From NCBI GenBank assembly GCA_045114665.1, contig JBGUKW010000205.1:1-10645 (forward strand): a DNA stretch of 10,645 nucleotides. The letters run 5' to 3'. Made by a program: the position numbers and the translations under genes. Numbering within the stretch: the stretch's first letter is position 1; the number at the start of each line of letters is the position of its first letter. Positions 7,097 to 10,645 of this stretch are shown here, piece after piece. The notes below the pieces were generated by a model. It saw only the letters and a program-made list of their open reading frames with translations, had not been told where the DNA came from and ran no database searches. Source of the DNA: CADAWZ01 sp045114665 (GTDB lineage: Bacteria > Vulcanimicrobiota > CADAWZ01).

Positions 7097-7741
7097 TTGT
7101 TAAAACTGTCATCACAAGCAACACCTGATCTAAGTCACGAAACAGACGAAGATATCGTAAAATTAGCAAAAAATGGGGAGGAGTTCGCAACAGAATACCT
7201 TATTAACAAATATAAAAACTTTGTAAGAGTAAAAGCAAAGTCTTATTTTTTAGTCGGTGCAGATAGAGAAGACATTATACAAGAAGGTATGATTGGCTTA
7301 TATAAAGCAATCCGAGATTTTAGAGCCGACAAACTTTCGTCTTTTAGAGCATTTGCTGAATTATGTATAACAAGACAAATAATAACAGCAATAAAAACAG
7401 CTACAAGACAAAAGCACATACCTTTAAATTCGTATATATCCCTCAATAAACCAATATATGATGAAGATTCAGATAGGACAATGCTCGATATTCTATCTGG
7501 AACAAAAATAACAGACCCAGAAGAAGTTTTTATAAGCCATGAATTATCTGATGATTTGAGAGAAAGAATTCAAGAAAATTTAAGTGAGCTTGAATCACAA
7601 GTTTTACTTTCATATCTTGAAGGAAAGAGCTATCAAGAAATGGCAAAAGAATTAAATCGCCATGTAAAATCAATAGATAATGCACTCCAGAGAGTAAAAA
7701 GAAAAATAGAAAAAACACTCGGAGAAAAAAATAATTATTAA
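7097..7741 (+). CDS. sigH: RNA polymerase sigma factor, SigH family
   Basis: A 214-residue sigma-70-family factor that directs RNA polymerase to alternative promoters; in Bacillus, SigH controls the transition to stationary phase and early sporulation. Residues 17-110 hold region 2 and the segment after it (NKYKNFVRVKAKSYF, GADREDIIQEGMIGLYKAI, FRAFAELCITRQIITAIKTA, then RQKHIPLNSYISLNKPIYDE), very close to Firmicutes SigH from memory of that sequence. Region 4 is at about 162-207 (LSELESQVLLSYLEGKSYQE and the helix-turn-helix LNRHVKSIDNALQRVKRKIE). Length is normal for the family. It begins with TTG. The usual Firmicutes neighbours (rlmB, secE, nusG) are not next to it; it sits between a tRNA and an oxygen-reduction pair. 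No anti-sigma gene is adjacent. In a non-spore-former it would act as a general stress or stationary-phase sigma factor; which applies here cannot be seen. Confidence 0.93.
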   Translation: MLKLSSQATPDLSHETDEDIVKLAKNGEEFATEYLINKYKNFVRVKAKSYFLVGADREDIIQEGMIGLYKAIRDFRADKLSSFRAFAELCITRQIITAIKTATRQKHIPLNSYISLNKPIYDEDSDRTMLDILSGTKITDPEEVFISHELSDDLRERIQENLSELESQVLLSYLEGKSYQEMAKELNRHVKSIDNALQRVKRKIEKTLGEKNNY

Positions 7742-7747
7742 AATTAA

Positions 7748-7788
7748 GAGCTATCTTCTAAAATCAATAGGAAGGTAGCTCGTTTTTT
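7748..7788 (+). terminator. Intrinsic terminator between sigH and fprA
   Basis: GAGCTATCTTC (7748-7758) pairs with GAAGGTAGCTC (7771-7781) over 11 bp with one G-U pair, followed by G and six T's. It lies 6 bases after the sigH stop and 16 bases before the fprA start, leaving no room for a promoter between hairpin and gene. Confidence 0.85.
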
Positions 7789-7804
7789 AGTGAGGTGAAA
7801 TACA

Positions 7805-9016
7805 ATGGAACCTGTAAAAATTAAAGAAAATCTATATCAAATTCCAGTAACAGATTGGAATGTGAGAGATTTTCATGGTTACTCAGTATATAATGGAACA
7901 ACATACAATGCCTATCTATCTTTGGGAGAAAAAAATACACTTTTTGATACAGCTAAAAAAGGATTTTCAGAAGAATTCTTTGGCATGATCTCAAAAATAA
8001 TAGAACCAAAAGATATTGATTATATAGTTGTAAACCATGCCGAACCCGATCACTCTGGACTATTGACAGAAGCTGTAGAAAAAATAAAACCCGAAAAGAT
8101 TTTTTTGAGTTCAGCATGTCAAAAAGCAATTATTGACCACTATCACAAGACAGATTGGCCTTTTGAAATAGTAAAAGACGGACAAGAATTCAGTATTGGC
8201 TCACGCACTGTACATTTTCTTGAAACTCGCATGCTTCATTGGCCAGACAGCTGTTTTTCATATTTAAAAGAAGATGAAATTTTGATTTCAAGCGACGCAT
8301 TTGGTCATCATTGGGCTTCAAGTGGAAGATATGATGATGAAGTTGACAATGCAGAATTGATGAGACATTCAAAAAAATATTTTGCAAATATACTTCTCCC
8401 CTATGCTCCAATGGCAGAAAAATTGCTTTCAAAAGTTGCTTCAATGAATTTAAGTATAAAGATGATATGTCCTGATCATGGTGTTATGTGGAGAAAAGAC
8501 CCAGTTTCAATTATAAACAAATACAAAGAGTGGAGCTCAAAAGACCTTTCATTAAAGGGAAAAAAAGCAACTATTTTCTATGATACAATGTGGCACAGCA
8601 CAGAAAAAATGGCTGATTCAATTTTTGATGGTCTAAAAAGCAAAGGCTTCAATGTTGATATAATGAATGTTAGAGTAAATCACAGAAGTGATATTATGAC
8701 CGAAATACTTGATTCATCTGTAGTTGTAGCAGGTTCTCCAACTTTAAATAATGGTATAATGCCAACAGTAAGTGACATGCTCTGTTATATGAAAGGATTA
8801 AAACCTTCAGGCAAAATAGGCGGTTGTTTTGGTTCTTATGGTTGGAGCGGAGAATCCGTAAAAGAAATAAGTGAATATATGACAAAAGCAGGATTAAAGC
8901 TATTGGATGAACAATTAAAAATAAAGTATGTTCCATCAAATGAAGATTTAGTCTTATGCAAGGAATATGGAATAAAACTTGCCGATAAATTTGAATCAAC
9001 AATACAAGGAGAATAA
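7805..9016 (+). CDS. fprA: Flavodiiron protein (O2/NO reductase), FprA/ROO type
   Basis: A 403-residue cytoplasmic flavodiiron protein that reduces O2 to water and/or NO to N2O with electrons usually delivered by rubredoxin. The N-terminal metallo-beta-lactamase-like domain (about 1-250) carries all diiron ligands: H78-x-E80-x-D82-H83 (NHAEPDHSG), H145 (MLHWPDS), D164 (SSDAFG) and H225 (CPDHG). The C-terminal flavodoxin domain (about 252-400) has the FMN loops YDTMWHSTEKMA (259-270), SPTLNNG (311-317) and FGSYGWSGE (342-350). No fused rubredoxin or flavin reductase domain, so it is the short class. GAGGTG is 7 bases before the ATG. The rubredoxin gene begins 4 bases after its stop, with the ribosome site inside the end of this gene, so they are co-translated. 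Role: protection of an anaerobe from oxygen or nitrosative stress. Whether O2 or NO is preferred cannot be read from the sequence. Confidence 0.96.
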   Translation: MEPVKIKENLYQIPVTDWNVRDFHGYSVYNGTTYNAYLSLGEKNTLFDTAKKGFSEEFFGMISKIIEPKDIDYIVVNHAEPDHSGLLTEAVEKIKPEKIFLSSACQKAIIDHYHKTDWPFEIVKDGQEFSIGSRTVHFLETRMLHWPDSCFSYLKEDEILISSDAFGHHWASSGRYDDEVDNAELMRHSKKYFANILLPYAPMAEKLLSKVASMNLSIKMICPDHGVMWRKDPVSIINKYKEWSSKDLSLKGKKATIFYDTMWHSTEKMADSIFDGLKSKGFNVDIMNVRVNHRSDIMTEILDSSVVVAGSPTLNNGIMPTVSDMLCYMKGLKPSGKIGGCFGSYGWSGESVKEISEYMTKAGLKLLDEQLKIKYVPSNEDLVLCKEYGIKLADKFESTIQGE

Positions 9017-9020
9017 TTTA

Positions 9021-9185
9021 ATGGATACAAAATTTGTTTGTTCTATATGTGGTTATGAATATGATCCAGCAAATGGTGATGACAATGCAGATATAGCTCC
9101 TGGCACACCATTTGAAAATCTTCCAGATGACTGGGTATGTCCAGTATGTGGAGTAGGTAAAGATCAATTTGAACCTGCTGAATAA
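9021..9185 (+). CDS. Rubredoxin
   Basis: A 54-residue one-iron electron carrier with the two CxxC knuckles C7-S-I-C10-G and C40-P-V-C43-G binding Fe(Cys)4. It has the family signature YEYDPANGD, the APGTPFENLPDDWVCPVC segment and conserved aromatic residues. I place the start at the ATG at 9021: this gives the standard rubredoxin N-terminus, and AAGGAG (9006-9011) sits 9 bases upstream. A longer reading from 8979 would overlap fprA and add 14 unrelated residues. It is the likely electron donor to the flavodiiron protein; the NAD(P)H:rubredoxin oxidoreductase that would complete the chain is not in this window. Confidence 0.97.
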   Translation: MDTKFVCSICGYEYDPANGDDNADIAPGTPFENLPDDWVCPVCGVGKDQFEPAE

Positions 9186-9209
9186 TAGGGTAAAATTCTT
9201 ATGGTACTT

Positions 9210-9245
9210 AAAGGTGATGTGAAAAAATTCGCATCACCTTTTTTT
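9210..9245 (+). terminator. Intrinsic terminator after the rubredoxin gene
   Basis: AAGGTGATG (9211-9219) pairs with CATCACCTT (9232-9240). The stem extends inward through a T-G pair and GAA/TTC to a four-A loop, and seven T's follow the stem core. It ends the fprA-rubredoxin transcript. Confidence 0.92.
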
Positions 9246-9283
9246 AAAGGAACTGCTAACAAAGTGTTTGTTTTATTTTCACT

Positions 9284-9344
9284 TATTAACTCAGTGATTA
9301 CAGCAATTTAAAACTGTATTTTATTTTTGAATTTTACCTTCTAA
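9284..9344 (-). repeat. Dispersed intergenic repeat, copy D
   Basis: On the minus strand this begins TTAGAAGGTAAAATTC and ends AAATTGCTGTAATCACTG then TTAATA. It shares both ends, and almost the same spacing between them, with copy A; the middle is diverged. It is inverted relative to copy B: TTACAGCAATTT at 9298-9309 is the exact reverse complement of 9403-9414. No minus-strand gene lies in front of it. Confidence 0.5.
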
Positions 9345-9355
9345 AAAGTGAATAA

Positions 9356-9423
9356 TTAGTAGTTTACCAACAGCTTCTAATGATATTTTTTAATATTTTT
9401 GAAAATTGCTGTAACAGACTCAT
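9356..9423 (+). repeat. Dispersed intergenic repeat, copy B
   Basis: Starts TTAGTAGTTTACCAACAG, has the core ATTTTTGAAAATTGCT at 9395-9410, then GTAACAGACTCA. It aligns with copy A at both ends and carries roughly 12 extra bases in the middle. It points toward the Sel1-repeat gene. Confidence 0.6.
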
Positions 9424-9434
9424 GCAGTTATACA
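9406..9434 (+). promoter_or_regulatory. Possible promoter of the Sel1-repeat gene
   Basis: TTGCTG (9406-9411), 17 bases and TATACA (9429-9434) form a modest sigma-70-type promoter whose -35 box lies inside repeat copy B. The expected start leaves a leader of roughly 40 bases to the ATG at 9483. The upstream terminator implies that a promoter must exist in this gap; this is the best candidate I see. Confidence 0.4.
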
Positions 9435-9482
9435 AAAATTGCTCTAAGAGAGAAGAAGACAATATAGAAAAGGACATAAGAC

Positions 9483-10304
9483 ATGGACGAACTTATAAAA
9501 AAAGCAGAAAACGGAGATATTGAAGCCCAAGAAGAACTTGGAAAATACTACTACCAAAGTCCCAAAGAAAGAAATTTGGAAAAATCATTTTATTGGTTTC
9601 TAAGAGCAGGAGAAAATGGCTCTAAAGAAGCACAATATAATATTGGTTTTTTCTACGAAACAGGTCAAGGGGTAGATAAAAATATAGAAAAAGCTATTGA
9701 ATGGTATAAAAAATCGGCAAAACAGGGATTTCAAAAAGCACAATACAATTTAGGCTGTATGTATGCAAGAGGAACTGAAGTTGCTCAAGATTGGAAAGAA
9801 TCGACAAGATGGTTTGAGCGAGCAGGTGGAAACGGTCATGTAAAATCTCAACGCATGGCTGGAATAGCTTATGCTACTGGAAAAGGAGTAAAACAAAACC
9901 AAGAACAGGCATTTAGATATTTCAAAAAATCTGCTGAAGGAAATGATCAAGAAGCTCAATTTTATCTTGCTGTCTGTTATGACACTGGTCAAGGAACAGA
10001 TAAAAATATTAAAGAAGCTGTAAACTGGTATAAAAAATCAGCTGAAAATGGAAATTCTGAAGCTCAAATTTGCCTTGCTGAATGTCTATTAAAAGGTGAA
10101 GGCATAGAACAAGATGAGAAAGAAGCTGTATTTTGGATGAATAAATCGGCAGAAAGTGGGAATCCTGATGCAATGTATTACATGGGAACTTTTTATTTAG
10201 AAGGTTTTAGAGTAGAAAAGGATATTGAAAAAGCAAAAAATATGTTTCAAAGTTCTGCTAAATTAGGAAATCAAGAGGCAAAAGAAATTTTAAAACAGAT
10301 TTAA
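9483..10304 (+). CDS. Sel1-like repeat protein
   Basis: A 273-residue protein made almost entirely of Sel1 (TPR-like) repeats, helical hairpins that form a solenoid for protein-protein contacts. Repeats begin at about residues 15, 50, 86, 122, 158, 194 and 230, with 36-residue spacing (35 once), giving seven units of the form AQYNLGxxYxxGxGVxKNxEKAxxWYKKSAxxGN. The fourth unit is slightly degenerate (SQRMAGIAYATG). There is no signal peptide or membrane segment, so it is predicted to be cytoplasmic unless exported by a dedicated secretion system. AAAAGGA lies 8 bases before the ATG. It is a single-gene unit, preceded by a terminator and bracketed by copies of the dispersed repeat. Family members range from host-interaction factors to regulators; the partner and function here are unknown. 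Confidence 0.93.
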   Translation: MDELIKKAENGDIEAQEELGKYYYQSPKERNLEKSFYWFLRAGENGSKEAQYNIGFFYETGQGVDKNIEKAIEWYKKSAKQGFQKAQYNLGCMYARGTEVAQDWKESTRWFERAGGNGHVKSQRMAGIAYATGKGVKQNQEQAFRYFKKSAEGNDQEAQFYLAVCYDTGQGTDKNIKEAVNWYKKSAENGNSEAQICLAECLLKGEGIEQDEKEAVFWMNKSAESGNPDAMYYMGTFYLEGFRVEKDIEKAKNMFQSSAKLGNQEAKEILKQI

Positions 10305-10645
10305 CTAGGCTTTTCGGTAATTTTTAAAAATACTGCATTTTTTTATTTTTGTAATTTTATTTAAAATAGAGAATATTTTAAATAAAAACTTTTAAAAAAA
10401 TTTCTACTAAAAAAGTGATAGTATTGTACCTCACAAAAGTTGCTCATTCAAATTATTTAACAGCCGACTTAATAATACATAAACTAGCACAAGGCGTTAA
10501 ATTATTTTTGAAAATTGCTATATTTTTTAAATTTTTCAATGTAAAAAAGACAAAAGAAAAAAGAAAAAATATAAAAATAAATTTTCTAAAATAATGCAAT
10601 AAATTTATATTTTAATAGACTATAGACAAAATATATTATTTTATT
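10305..10645. other. AT-rich gene-free stretch
   Basis: I see no credible coding frame, RNA gene or GC-rich terminator hairpin after the Sel1 gene. The only recognisable item is repeat copy C near 10481-10522. Long A and T runs dominate the remainder up to the window edge. Confidence 0.6.
10481..10522 (+). repeat. Dispersed intergenic repeat, copy C
   Basis: Contains AAACTAGCAC, comparable to TTTACTAACAC of copy A, then at 10504-10519 the 16-base core ATTTTTGAAAATTGCT, identical to copy B, followed by ATA. It is in the same orientation as copy B. Any gene it would precede lies beyond the window. Confidence 0.5.

Noticed and set aside
8979..9020. Longer N-terminus for rubredoxin
   Set aside because: The extra 14 residues overlap fprA, match nothing in the family, and the ATG at 9021 has a good ribosome site.
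9395..9414. TTGCT motif as a sigma-54 (-12) element
   Set aside because: The required GG of the -24 element is missing at the right distance in every copy.
1..10645. CRISPR array, IS element or prophage
   Set aside because: No regularly spaced direct repeats, transposase, integrase or phage genes are present in the window.

Overview
The window is strongly AT-rich and reads as chromosomal DNA of an anaerobic or microaerophilic bacterium. Evidence for bacterial housekeeping context includes Shine-Dalgarno sites, TTGACA/TATAAT promoters with 17-bp spacing, intrinsic terminators and a tRNA-Leu gene without an encoded CCA. Taxonomic signals conflict. The PheRS genes are of the archaeal/eukaryotic type (best known among bacteria from spirochaetes). 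The sigma factor is almost a textbook Firmicutes SigH, and the SpoIID/LytB protein, flavodiiron protein and rubredoxin occur in several anaerobic phyla. A low-GC host-associated lineage is likely (spirochaete, Gastranaerophilales-like or deep Firmicutes-like), but I cannot settle it from the sequence.

Layout. (1) Positions 1-98 are clearly less AT-rich (28 G/C in the first 60 bases) and hold the tail of an incoming reading frame. From about 100 the base composition drops and a 635-residue protein with a bactofilin-/PilX-C-terminal-like beta domain follows on the plus strand, ending in a bidirectional terminator. (2) Positions 2038-6553 are a minus-strand operon, transcribed as SpoIID/LytB protein, then pheS, then pheT, with very tight junctions. 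(3) Positions 6707-6904 hold a minus-strand tRNA-Leu(TAA) with a consensus promoter and its own terminator. (4) Divergent from it, a consensus promoter drives sigH on the plus strand, which starts with TTG and ends in a strong hairpin terminator. (5) Right after that hairpin come a flavodiiron protein (FprA type) and rubredoxin, an electron donor/acceptor pair for reducing O2 or NO, closed by another terminator. (6) A 273-residue Sel1-repeat protein follows, then an AT-rich gene-free tail.

The most notable unexplained structure is a short dispersed repeat of about 40-70 bp with the core ATTTTTGAAAATTGCT. Four recognisable copies lie only in intergenic DNA: one in front of the SpoIID-PheRS operon, an inverted pair in front of the Sel1 gene, and one behind the Sel1 gene. 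Three of the four point in the direction of transcription, so the repeat may be a promoter/regulatory element or a small mobile repeat. Other points worth a look are the composition break at the left edge, the archaeal-type PheRS in an operon with a cell-wall protein, the combination of SigH with archaeal PheRS, and the terminator placed directly before fprA.
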